A stretch of DNA of 64,000 bases. It comes from Prostheceraeus crozeri. Its lineage: Eukaryota > Platyhelminthes > Polycladida > Euryleptidae. The notes under the pieces are model-generated. The model ran no database searches and was not told the DNA's origin. It saw only the letters and a program-made list of their open reading frames with translations. Below, one piece after another: positions 12,272 to 25,000 of this stretch; position 1 is the first letter of the stretch; each line of letters opens with the position of its first letter. The position numbers were made by a program, and so were the translations under genes. The stretch spans positions 124,001-188,000 of the forward strand of contig CAJQUW010003149.1 in assembly GCA_907163375.1 (NCBI GenBank), in the 5' to 3' direction.

Positions 12272-13226
12272 CTCAATTCCACTTTTTCGATAGACCTGTT
12301 ATAAATCTATTTGTACAAAAATTGAAATATCGCAACGTCCAATCACAACAATTAACAATATTAATTTTTGAGACTCTATAGATGCGATACGCAGCGATAA
12401 AAGAAAAACTTTAAACTTACAGTCCACTTCTTAATGTTGAATTCACTTCAATTCGATCGGACTCATTTATACCACAATAATATCATAAATATCAGTGTCA
12501 CTTATACCGTCAATCTTCAATTGCGCTCGCTGATGTGTTGCAGTATACGCTGCTGTGTTGTTGTTATTTCTGTAGTTAAGTTACACCGCGAGAGCCCGGA
12601 GTTCTTCTAACAGCTGCTGAAGATGTCGCATGTGATGTTGTTGGTAGTTGTTGTTGTCAATTTCTCATCGTTTCTAATTTATACCAATTTTTGAGACTTA
12701 ACGATAAATCCTCTTTCTTTTGAAAATTGAAAGAGCTTCCTTTAATCTCTGCTCGTTAGCTTTCGACCCGACTTCATTTCGTTTTTATCACGGAATTATT
12801 AATCTCCCTTTTTAACATGGACCATTAATCAGTTTTCATGATATCAGATATCATTTTTATCGTCGTTTTCTCTGTCATCAACAATCACGTTATTCACACA
12901 TTGAATTTCTTTCTTCTATCAGTTTATTAATCGATTTATTTGCATCTCATCTCTCTCTCTCTCTCTCTCTCTCTGCGTTTGATTCTTTGCTGACCGTTAA
13001 CTTTCTTTCATTTTTTCACGAGATATTGAATATCTCGTTTACGAAACGAAAATGGCGTAGGCTGATCGGTTACACATGTACATGTACACAAAAAATATGA
13101 ACATGAGAACGCACATAGGAACGACGCAGGGAACGGCACACAGGAACAACGAGGATTGGATAAGGGCACATGGGTTCGATTGAAGCGAACAAACGTTAGA
13201 TACTTTAGCATAATACACTATACGCG
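12272..13226. other. Non-coding stretch with a (CT)n microsatellite
   Basis: No gene seen. A (CT) run lies at about 12951-12974. A region rich in TGTTGTTGTT and ATTTATCA-like sequence precedes it. Confidence 0.4.
12951..12974. repeat. (CT)n microsatellite
   Basis: About eleven uninterrupted CT units. Confidence 0.85.
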
Positions 13227-13355
13227 ACATAAAATTATCGGAATTGAATCCTATAATGGAATTGGAATTGAATTGAACTGTTTCGACTGGAATTGGAATT
13301 GCAGTTGAAATTAAAATTTCTGCTTTGGAATTGGAATTAAAAAATTTCAGTGGAA
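13227..13355 (+). repeat. GGAATT-rich simple repeat, copy 2
   Basis: Repeated TGGAATTGGAATTG motifs directly before the piggyBac relic. Confidence 0.6.
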
Positions 13356-14095
13356 TTTTTCCAGCTCTGTTTAGAACACACAGGAACAAACATAACAACA
13401 CACAATTTTTTTTACCACACTTCGATTTGCAGGACTTTGTTGTCAAAAGACTTGACTTCGATAGGCACTATCAGGAAAATCCGCAGGGAAATTCCAATGG
13501 AGATGAAGAACCAAAGAAATCGAGAGGTAAATTCTGCTGTTTACCTTTTTACTGAGGACAGTATTTGCCTGTTTAGCTATAAATGCAAATCTAATGATAT
13601 CGTCAGCTTGCTTAGCTCGTTCTACCGCACTCATAACGATCATGATCACAATGAGAAGCCCGACATCGTCAGTGACTAGCCTACAACAAAACCAAAGGGG
13701 GAGTCGACAAAGCTGCTCAAATAGTGGGCAGTTGGGCTTTGTTCACGACAAAATTTAGAAGTCGTCGTTGGCACACTGTTGTTTTCTGCAATCTTTTAGA
13801 TTTAGCCGGTTTGAGCGGATTTGTCATGCATACGGAAATTGATCCCGCCTGAGAAAGAAAATCATCCCGAAGACGACTATATCTAAGAGCTTTGGGTGAA
13901 AGTTTGATCAAGCCATTCTGTGAATTGGCGAACATTCAGCGCTCTGTGACTATGCCTATTGCAATTTCAGACAGAAAACGTGCCAGATGCAGCTTGTGTC
14001 CATGGAAATGCGATCGCGAAACACATAAAGTGTGCAGTGTATGTCAGAAATTTGTTTTCAATGACCATTCAAGTACCCAAATATCATATGAACAA
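13340..14095 (+). pseudogene. piggyBac transposase relic (C-terminal half)
   Basis: Conserved piggyBac blocks appear in order over several frames. First come TGTNITTHNFFYHTSI (usual NITTDNFFTS) and GTIRKIRREIPMEM, then a YLFTEDSICLFSYK block. Next is KTKGGVDKAAQ-like sequence (about 13690-13715), then WALFTTKFRSRRWHTVVF, and finally the zinc-binding tail CSLCPWKCDRETHKVCSVCQKFVFNDHS, quoted here as two adjoining parts (CSLCPWKCDRETHK and VCSVCQKFVFNDHS). Stops occur near 13678 and 13852. The N-terminal half and the terminal repeats are missing, or were replaced by the GGAATT-rich DNA upstream. The element family normally inserts at TTAA. Confidence 0.75.
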
Positions 14096-17000
14096 TGTTT
14101 TACATCGAAGTTTGTACAAGTATCCTTTTAGTTTATTCTATGTCAAAGTTGAAAACACATGTACATGTACAGTTGAATGGATGAACAACTTGAAAGCTAC
14201 ACTGTTGCTGTTGTTTTGATATCAAATTGGCCAAGGAATGATGATGTTAACTTGTAAAATTCATCTCAGGGTGTTATACATACTAAAATCATCATAGATT
14301 ATATGGGTCCAAAGGGGTACTTATATTCCTCCCTCCGCATTTTCCAATGTTTCCAAATTCATCGAATTTCGTCAAACTTAGTCACACTGGATTTAGAATA
14401 GACTTGATCTGTCACTGAGGGATAGCACAACACCACTGCGAAGTCTTACTTGATCCTAGGGATGAAGGATTGGTACCTTGGATACTCAATTAGAATCAAG
14501 ATACATGTGGTGTGATCATGAACTTTGTGGGATTGTTGTGTACACTGCAGCTACAGTGAACGGCAAGCAAGTGCTGGGAATTTCTACAAGCCAGAGGAAA
14601 TTTACACACTCAACGCTTTTGCGACGGTGGGTAGACTGCACTTAGGAGCAAGAGAAGATCGCTGACGATGCAACACTCGAGGGTGTCAGTAACAAAAATG
14701 TAAGGGGGGTGAAGAATAGAAGTACCACCAAAAGTACCCATGATTTGCGTTTATGGTATATAAAGTTTTTTGGCATCAAAAGGTTAAACATTTTGGGAGA
14801 GAATTGAGTCTGTTATGCATTCGTATTGAATTATGGTCCTCACGCCCTCTGTCATATCATATGCATGACAGCATAATAGGCCCTATGTGCTTGTATATTC
14901 ATCTATTTGTGCAAATATGCTGCTGTGCAAGTATTTGACAAAATAACTGAATTTCACATCATCAAAAAGTACAATTATGTGGATATTGCATGCTTTGGAT
15001 GAACGGTAGATGAATTGGAAAATTTTAAATCTGCTGATGAAGGATGTGTATGGGAAAATTATGGAGCCGCATGAGAATTGTGACGATTCTTGAGTAAATC
15101 CATCAGACATCGTCATTCAGCTAAAGCGTGAATACAGTGGTAGTAGCCTATATTAAAGCTGAGTTTTGCTAATCGTCAAAATATAACATAGGCTTCATAA
15201 CCATTGCGAATAGCCGACGCATCAGGCTGCGAGATGCATTAGACTTTGCTTATTTGTGTATTCATCAAAAAGAACTTGGACTTTTGCGCCACATTTTCGA
15301 AAGCCGCTTCGACAGGAGCAAGTCCAATTAACTCTTCAGATAAAAGAACATTGATTAACAATCGTTAGGGATGAGACCGTTTCGCGAATGAAAAGTGTTT
15401 TGAACAGTGATGCCTGCTCGTTCTTGGCTCCTAGGATTTTTGACTCTTGAAGATAAGCATGCGCTGAATTTTCTTTAACGGAAAGTTATATTTAGTTATC
15501 CCATGTCGAATGTCAGAAGAGTGATACTCATGATCTTCATGAAATTCAACAAATAATTATCAGAACTTCAGTCCCTGTCAGCAGAGAGCTGCGAACTAGA
15601 CAGATTTTAATGACCGATTGAGGCCCGTCGACACATCACTTCCGTGGATTGAGTGCCTAGGAGTTATGGGGAAAAAGCAGAAATTCTCAATGAAATCCGG
15701 CCCTATATGATGAACTGAGAGTGTCAAAGTGGCCGATCATGCCTAGAAGAAATACAAAGATGCTGCGGAGTCGTTGCAGAAATTGATGGTCTTTTCAAAC
15801 TGCCCTTTCCTTGCAATTTTTCAATTTGCAAATCAAAATTGTCTTTAGATAATCAGCATTCCTGCAATATGTTAAACAAATTAGTCTAATGATCAATATT
15901 TCACGAATGTTCGGGAAGAGCTAAATTCTCTTAAACATGCATCCATCCATCTTTTTATGTGATAAATAATGCATTATTTCTATTAGTTACATTATACAGC
16001 TAGCAAAACATTATTACTATACAAAAGGAACATCTTCCTTTTCATATCTCTGACAATCCGATTATGTAAAATTCTGTTTTCCGCTAAATGGCAAGGCGTA
16101 AATATTCCGTTAATTTCCCAATCGAGCTTTATGGACACTTGGCTGCATGTCATTTGCATGCTACGTAGAAGAAAAAGCTAAGTCACAGTGAAATGCAGAG
16201 CTTTTTTTCAAATGCTTGGTAGGCCTCTTAGTATACAATAATTTATTTAATTAATTATTAACCGATTCACTATGCAGTTGGATATGTCTACCTTATGTAG
16301 ACCTAGTCCGGAATTCCTAGAGTTAAGTAGGCCCATTCGTAAAATTTTTCACAAATTAGAGATTTTAAGTGTTATTTCCGACTGATAACTTCGTCATTCA
16401 ATAATTGAACAAATTTATCATTGAAAGGGAATTCAGGCCGTCATTATCACTGAAGATGCACTAAGAGATCATGAAATGATTGCAGATTAGCGATATGCAT
16501 AGTGAACACAATAAGTTGACGGAATTACGAATTGTAAGGTAGAAAAGTGCCTCGAAAAAATGACCATCAATAAAATATTCGTTTTAATTTCTGATTATGT
16601 GGACAACATCTTCGGAGACTATGACTGGGACGTCATAAAACGTTCCATAAACCGAAGAATCCGTGATTTGGAGAAAAAGTCGGCATAACTTTAGTCTTGC
16701 TAACTGACAGTGTTTCCCTTCTTTTTGAATTGAAATAAGACAACAACTTCAAAAAAAGTTTGTCAATATAATCTTCGAATCAGTCGTTATGGTGTAATTG
16801 TCTTGGTGTTTTACGAGAATACTTCTGATATCACTGGACATGTAGCTTAAATAGACCAACATTAAAAAGTTCAAGGATGAGCGATAATTTTTTCAGAGCG
16901 AAAAATCTATGTATTCTAAGATTCCGGAAGAGTCCCAATTAGACAATATTGTTAAATTCTCAGAAGAATCTAGCAGCATCTTACGAAGATCGCGCATTTT

Positions 17001-18535
17001 CTGTCAGATTTTGCTGTATCTTCTACAATCTTACAAAGATTCTGACAGAATCTTTCAAAGATATTCAAAAATTAAGTACGAATTGACGCATAGTGTTTTC
17101 TGATGGGCTATGAAATCTACAAAAATTCATATTTGCTCCATTTATATAGAGATAAAATGCCTCTTTTCGGAAAGTATGCTTGCTGGTTATATAAGCGTCC
17201 AGGAATTTTCGTCCATTTATGCAGCGTTAACAACGACAAGATTTTTCACTTTCGGAGTCATTTCGATGCTGCTTGAACAGAATCTCAATTTACGTTGCAC
17301 ACTGACATGAAGGCTTAGATGTCACCAGTGATTCTTAAAGAAAAGATTATTTCATGAACTATGAAGGGACCTTCGTGGTAACAATACGTGGCCTACTTTT
17401 TGCTACTTTCCGCACTGAAGAGAGGAACCTTTCGCTTTCATACTGCTTATTTTCCGTCTTCGAAATATTCACTAAGTCTCATGCGTTGCTTTCTCTCATG
17501 TCGTATGTACTGTGTGTTTAGTGGTCGATCGACCCCTTCATGATTTAATCGAGCTGCACGACTATATACGCAGTGCCAAAGTTGCATTATCATAAATACG
17601 ATGTATCATATAACGCCGAGTGACTATTTTATTATGCAGTACATACTTTGCACATATGTAGGTCTTGCAACCTTGCTTCTTTTTCAGAATAGAAATAAAA
17701 ACGATGATTGCGAAAATCAGATATGTCATCTATTTTGTTCGTAGAACAGCATCATGTTCTTGCTGATGATCTCAGCATCAACGTTTGTACAGAAAAGTTG
17801 AAGAACACACAAAAAGATGTGTCTGAGAGGCACTGAAAAGATATAGACGGTGCTGTTGATACTGCAGTAAGTGAAAGTAGCTCTCTGGGATCAGGGGTCG
17901 GAAAAGTAGGGTGCAAACTTCGGTAAAATGTTTATGAAAGACATCGTTGATTCCACAGTCATGCACAAGAAATCTGAATGAGAAGAATTTAGTTCATTGG
18001 GAAAATCAATGAGTTATTTAGTAAGTAAAAAAGACTTGTATTCAATTTTTGCTTTGAATCTCATGACAGAGCCGATGAACCAAATTCTTATAAATTACAA
18101 TGATTTTTGTTTCAAAAACTACGGCGATAAATACTCGAACAATAAAAAAGACGATGAGTAATAATTGATAATTCTGCTCTTTACACTTTCATTTCTCAGG
18201 TTAAACAAACCGTAGATTGAATTTAATTGATTCGCAAGGGTCTAAAGAAAACTGAGCCGCAGACGAGACTGCGGCTGACTTTGAATAAATTACTTATAAC
18301 CATGGAAGAAACAAATAATAACTTCTTGTATTATGTAATAGTATATGTAATGTCTTCGTCATTACTATCTATTCGTATCAGTAGTATGCATAAATTGTAT
18401 ATTCTTCCCATGGTTAGTTATTGCTTGACTTACACATCGTCTTCAACATCGTGTTACAGATCAGTTGAAATTTGAATAACTTTTCCATAGCAAAAGTCAA
18501 CCGGACACGGCAACCAATGGTAAAAATCACACAAA
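14096..18535. other. Gene-free stretch before the large gene's 3' end
   Basis: No coding region, element end or RNA gene recognised, except the short dispersed repeat at 14649-14727. A run of AGATTCT-like motifs at about 16915-17070 gives a weakly repetitive look. The polyadenylation region of the large minus-strand gene should lie just left of 18536. Confidence 0.4.
14649..14727 (+). repeat. Dispersed repeat R1, copy 1
   Basis: About 79 bp very similar to 32049-32127 in the same orientation. Shared blocks include GAAGATCG, GACGATGCA and AACAAAAATGT, ending GAGAATAGAAG-like. Family unknown. Confidence 0.65.
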
Positions 18536-19073
18536 TTAGTCATCAGCATTTCGAGAAGCCATTTCAACAATCTCCTCTGATAAATCGTCATTCATGTCAG
18601 TGTTGCCAGGACGTAGGCTTACATCACACAGGGTTCCATTCTCCACCAACATATCTCGGAGCTGCTGTCCTCCCACATCAGTGATCTCATTGCCTTCGAG
18701 GTCCAAGGACACCAGAGAAGTGTTTCCAGACAAGCGTGAGATCAAGGCTGACAAATGATCATCACGAAGGCTGCAATAGTCTACAGAAAGAGTCCGAAGG
18801 CACCGGTTTGAGCCGAGAGCATCTCCGACCTGCCGCCAGCCGTCCAGACCAATCTTCCGATTTCCGGTGAGCTCCAGGCTTTCCAGAGGGATATTCTGCG
18901 CCAACAATTGGCAGACGACGTAAGCGCCTTGATTGGTCATTTCGGAATCTCCGAGATCGAGGGAACGAAGTGGATTGGTCAGGATACCAGCATCTTTAGC
19001 ACGATTGTTTCTATTGATTATTGCGGTGACGATTTCGTTGATTCCATCATCCAATAGAGGATTCCCGTGAAGT
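18536..19073 (-). CDS. Exon 14: terminal LRR exon with stop
   Basis: A 538-nt exon after TTTCCTTTCCAG. About six RNI LRRs follow ([66 protein letters not shown]), then an acidic end and TAA at 18536-18538. Confidence 0.9.
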
Positions 19074-22000
19074 CTGGAAAGGAAATTGCAGTGGAATTGA
19101 ATTACACGTACTGTAATTGCAAATGCCATCAAATCGCGCCACCCTCTAGTAGAACGATATGTACTTTCATGTCTGCTGTGCAGTGCTTCATCTTGTTCAG
19201 CTATTCTAAATATTTTGAGCCAGCTTCTGAAACTATACTGACAAGCCGGTGTGGGACGAAATACCGTTTTTGTGGCTGTACAAAATCATGTGAAAATGGG
19301 ATTTCCCATGGAAATTCTCATTAGAATCCCATGGAAATGGGACGAAGAAATCTGCTCCCACGGCAAGCCTGTTGATAATTACATCTACCAGGTATAAAAT
19401 ATTAGTCTCCAACGATGAATCGTAGACATTAAACTCCATTTACATTAGCAAAATAAAATTTAGTATTATCTTAAGCTTATGTAGGTCTACTGCAATACAT
19501 GAATGACTAAATGTAAAAAAATATGAGATAGGCCTAGCTGTATTTAGTAAGGCGACTTGCGAAATAACAGTTTAAAAAAATAGTTTACAAATAAATGACC
19601 TAATCTTGCAATTTTTTACTTGTTGATAAGGAGAAAGCTGGAAAATAAACTGCTACGTTTAATGTCTGTTTTCCTGTGGTTGCGATACTTGTTAGGTGAA
19701 GCCAGGGATCGCAATTCACCCAAGAAAAAAACGGAAAACGGGTTTGAATGCATAAGTTTGAAATATTTACATTACACTAATTTCGTAAGAAAAACGGAAA
19801 GTTCTTCATCCCAATGACTATTTTCTTCATGATTAGATTTGGACTCAGTCAAGGTAGTACTCGATACAATAGACATAATGTTAACAGTCATGTAAGGTAG
19901 GAAATGATCTTGACGTTATATATTTCAAGCAATCAAGAATAAAGCTGACATTAATAAAGAGCAGTCGTGGATGATTGTTCTTACTCCCACAGATGTGCAA
20001 TAACTGAATATACTTACAAGATCAGCTCTAGTCGAGTCCATCGCACCAGTCTTTCAGCAATCAATGCAGCGCCTTTCGGTCCAATATGGTTGCAGTTGAG
20101 ATTCAGGAGCTGGAAGTTATGAACTCTGTGTCACTGATTCAATTAAGATTATGTTTGGAAAGGACCAAGAAATTACAATTTAGACAGCACAAAATGTAAC
20201 TGAACTAGATATTTTGCTGATTGAGATGCAATCAAAACAGGAAAATATGAGGAAATATACACGCTAGAGCCACAGAAATCTGATTTTTATGGACGCCTTG
20301 GCTGCTTCTTCCCCCTTTGTGAGTGCCCTGATTGCAACATTGGTTTTCTGAATAGCTACAAATTCTGATGAATTATTTAGATTGGAGGATGACCCTATCA
20401 CCGATTGCTGTGGCAGCATGAAGAAAACCAGATTTCCAAGCGCTTTCATGCAGTACGCGCACCGTATCATCTTCAGAGAGTGAGAGAGTGAAATTGTCTG
20501 ACCTGCAAACCGAGTCACAGTAACGAGCACAAATCAAGCATATACAGACCGTTTCAAAAGTAATTGCACAAAAAAGCTAGGCCATTTTCAAATTAAATTT
20601 TCGTGTTGAAGTCCTGGATCAATTTTGATAAACGATATACAGTATGAAACCTTATGTTCCATAGATTGTTTTGACATATATTTCGTTTTCATGTGTGGTC
20701 AGCTGTGGTCAATAGGTCTTATGAAAAAAATTGAGCGTTTTCTTTGATACAGGATTTCAACATGAAAACGATAGAATTTTTTATGAAAGTTGGTAGAAAG
20801 CATGAACTATCAGTCAGCTTCATCATGATACACGGTTTTTAGGATTTGCTGAATGTACAAAAAGATACAATACTAATAAGTTCTACCAAAAAAATGTTGC
20901 TAAAAAATCTCACAAAATTTTCTCATTGATGAAGATGTTCAATTTCAATAACCTCTGTATCATGTGAAAGGTTATGTTAAGCACTTTAATTTGGTAAAGC
21001 GTTTAGCTTATGTCTGGTCAGCTGTGGTCAGCAGAGTTAAAAGTATGAATGTTTGGTCACTTCGTTCACCGACACCTACAGACAAAACTATGCAATACAG
21101 AACATTGAGATTATCACCATTGGATCAGGCTCGTGTTAAGCTTTCAGATGATATATTGTTTTTCGAATTCGGACATCAATTTGTGCAATTTCATTCAATT
21201 TACACTTTTATCTAATTTTTCGCCACTTTCTCGTTAATAATGTTCAACAACGGTCAACTGTACACAACTTAACAACTTCTGTTGTATTAGCGCCGGTGCT
21301 TTCGAGTTTGGGTTTAAAATAATGCTGGTGTTATCAGCTCCAAGAATATGTAAGTTTTATCAAAATCGGCCCATTCGTTCACTGACAAACTTCAAATTTG
21401 TATCATTCCCATAATCAGCCATTGCGTGAGTCATCATTTCCCTCACTTGAGATCAGAAGAAATTCGAATCTCGGATCAGACAAGGGTTTGTCTCGTCTCT
21501 GCACCTGTTCACACTCACAGCAAACAATAGCATTTCCTTCACGCCGTAGGAATGCTGACGCTTGCGTTGCGTCCGATAAATGGAGCAGCTCATCAATGAT
21601 GAAAAGGAGAATGAGAGACACGTGGGCCAACATGATATTGATATCTGAAATAGCATCGTGAAAGTAACAAAGCAGATAATCACTAATTACTTCATTTAAT
21701 TAGGCAAACCACACCACTGTTTCCTGAACCAAGTGGCTCAGCTGACCACGTACATAAATTTATTGATCGATTATCAGCATGCGATTAAATTTGATGAGAA
21801 TATACAAAAGATAGAAGATTTTTTTGTGCTGTGTGACGATTTATGAAACGGTCTGTATGTGCATTGGACAGCCATCAGATGATCAAATTACATTATTCAC
21901 ATCAACGTCACTACTGTAAAAATATTGAAAAGTAGAAGTGAAAGAAAGGTAATTATCTACAAAGTCACGAAAAACTTAAGAACAAAGGAAAATTACATAA

Positions 22001-25000
22001 GATCGTTCGACGAATATTGCTTCTGACCCATTATTTCATTCAATTCTGATGAATGTCAGAATTACGACAGTCTTGGCCCAGACACATGACAAACGCTCTG
22101 CAATTCGGTCATATCTGCACAGAGCTTGCAGCTACTGCTTAGATTGGTCTTTATTTCGTCAAGAAATAATGAGAATCATTCAATACTCGTGAACATTAGA
22201 TGCCTACAACATTTGACAGAAGAAATGATAAGAGCTTTCCTCTAGCGAGAGCAGAATGCCACTACACCCACTGGTGAGGTCCATTACTAGTAGGTATGCA
22301 ATGATTTAATCTTGGTTTTAAAAACATTGCTGCGCTCATTAGGAGATTAATAAATTATGTTACCACATATAAAAACTTCATGTTTTATACATAATAATCA
22401 TGGACGCATTTGACATCCGATGCATCCCTAGCAACTTAACATAACTAGTGTAGACCGATCCTACCTACCACAGCATTGTCAAACTATCTAAGACTTGACC
22501 CTCAATGCTAAGAAAAAAAGGAAGGAGCGATTGTCATTAATCAAGACTATCGAACGTTTTCATTATCCATTTAGTAGTCAGATATAAGTTGACGGTGAGT
22601 GCCAAAATGCATGGCATGCTGCTGAACTATATGAAAATGAAAAAGCTGTGCTAAATTCGAAAATAGAGATGGACACAAATGCATTTATCCGAGCCCCGGT
22701 CATCTTGAAGACCAATCAACAGGAGCACGACTGGCAGTACGAAAGCAAAAGCAAACAGAAAAGAGTGCGGAGTCAGGAAAGAACTCGAAAACAGGAAATA
22801 ACAAATTGAATAACTACTGATAAAATGAAGATAGTAAGAATGCAAAATACAACGGCATAGAAGAGTGCTATTTTGCGTGTAACTACTGTCTGCTTCAAAC
22901 ATTTTCTCCAATCATTAAAAACTTACTTTGAGCTCATCTTTCTGTTCCAGTACATCGAGGATGATTTGAAGTTTCTCATCATCAATTCTTCCGTTCCGGA
23001 TATTGAGGCATTCAATTGGATGTTCTTTCATCACACTGGCCAATCGGGACAATTGGGAATGGTCCAATGACGTGTTGATCACTTCGACGGTGTACGCGCT
23101 GTCAGGATCATCCGGAGATACTTTCTTAACGAACTCGCCAACATCTCCGTCTGCTCTAAACACTTCTGCTTGATCAACAGCGTCCGCAAGAAGAGGGCGT
23201 TGTGCAGGATTGAGGTCAGCGTCAGGATCGTATCCTCCATCAGGACCTGACTCAGACGCCTCTGCACCTAAAGGGAAGAAGCACGGCTTTAAAACAAATT
23301 GCATCGACTGAAAACATGAATTTAAAACGAATTTTCAACATTATTATCTTTGCGACATGGTCTACTTCTGGGATATGGAGGGGGCTGAGTCATATTTGAA
23401 GAAGAGCGAAGCGGAGTGGTTGCGGACTTATAGTGGAGCGGTGTGGTAAAGGATTTTGAGCGGAGCGTGGTGGTAAAGAATTTTGAGCGGAGCGTGGTGG
23501 TTAAGGATTTGAAGCGGAGCGCAGATAAGTTTTAGGGCGGAGTGAAGTGCTAAAGGATAAAATTAAATAAATCAAGGTGCCAATTCGTGTCCTAATTTTA
23601 ATGTCGTATTCTTCCAGTGTCTGAACACTCAATAATCAATTCATTTTCCAATTTCACGACAACATTTCATCTGTTTAGATTTTATTGTCATTATGATATT
23701 GTACATAGCTCCGTCTATTGTAAATTCGTCATACATGTGATTGAACATCAAATAATCACAAGTATTAAGCAACATGCTAAAATAAAAAACAAATATCAGA
23801 AAAATTTCTAAAATTGATACAGTTTGAAATCCATCATTCAAAGCATTTTCAATTCCTTCAGTTCTATAGGACTTTCTTTAAGTAAAGCTGTGTAGGATTT
23901 TCTAGGGTGAAGTTCTACAGGATTTGTCTTAGTGAAGCTCTAGAAGATATTCCGTCGACATCCTTTGAAAAACGATCTTATTAACTATCATTATCAATCA
24001 CAACATCCCCTTACCAGATTTGTCTTCTTGTTTCGGCTCCTCTTCTATCTCATCCTCATCAGAACTTGAACTGGGAGAACTGGAGCTTTCTGCAGCGGCT
24101 GCCCCTTTCAACTTGAACTCCTCAGGTCTCGCATCAGACGACGATGAACTGCTTGAAGAAACACTATCGGCATGCTCTGAAATCAATTTTTGAATTCCTC
24201 TTAACATTCAACAGCATTAACGTTGGCAAATCAATATTCTTTTGATTATTGATTAATTAGGAGAGGGCCCAAGTTGATCTACAATGCATTCTATTGTGCT
24301 ATGTCTATTAACGGATAGATCGTGTTACTGCGAAGACCGTTGAAGATAAAGACTAAAAACTTGACTGAAAATTGCCAACGAAGGATATCTATGATCAGTA
24401 AAAAATGTCAATATGGCAGCTCCTATGGTAAAAGCATGGTCCGATATCCGCACTGAGGGCTGTTTCCGAAAGTTTGACTTGAAGAGATGGAAAGGAACTC
24501 TTCCGTCTCTGAGAAATGCATAGTATTTGTGTGACTGATATGGGAAGCCACATAAGAATTTTCTTGGAAGGTTGCTGCTACAGAATTTGATTATCTGAGC
24601 GAGTTGATGGTTGTAGCAGAAGTGCAATCCAAGGAACTAAGTGATAGAGAGGAATCAAGATTTTAATGCCTTTGGATGAATAGCAAAAGTAGTCCTTCAT
24701 TTCTGCACAAACCTCCGATCAGCACGCTTGTTCCACACATAAGCTGGACTGCCTTCAGATGTCTCTATATAAGACTATAAATTTAAGTTTGCCGAAAATA
24801 AAAATCCGTAAGATTAGCGATTTGAAAACTTGTAGGCCAAGTTCTCGAACTTGCCAGCGTTTTTCCAGCGATTTTGATCATTACCGTCTTTGGTCATGAG
24901 CGTTGATGCACTATACAACTGACGAGTCCTTCTTCTAACCCATATTATCAATAGCCTGTATTAATCAAGACATAATTAATCAAGCAACAATGCAGATGCT

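Noticed and set aside
11992..12381. 129-codon open frame as a gene
   Set aside because: Partly made of GGAATT repeats, no domain, and no splice context.
20264..20530. Extra LRR-gene exon ([14 protein letters not shown] region)
   Set aside because: It has a stop shortly after and no splice donor in phase, and exons 12 and 13 already join in frame without it.
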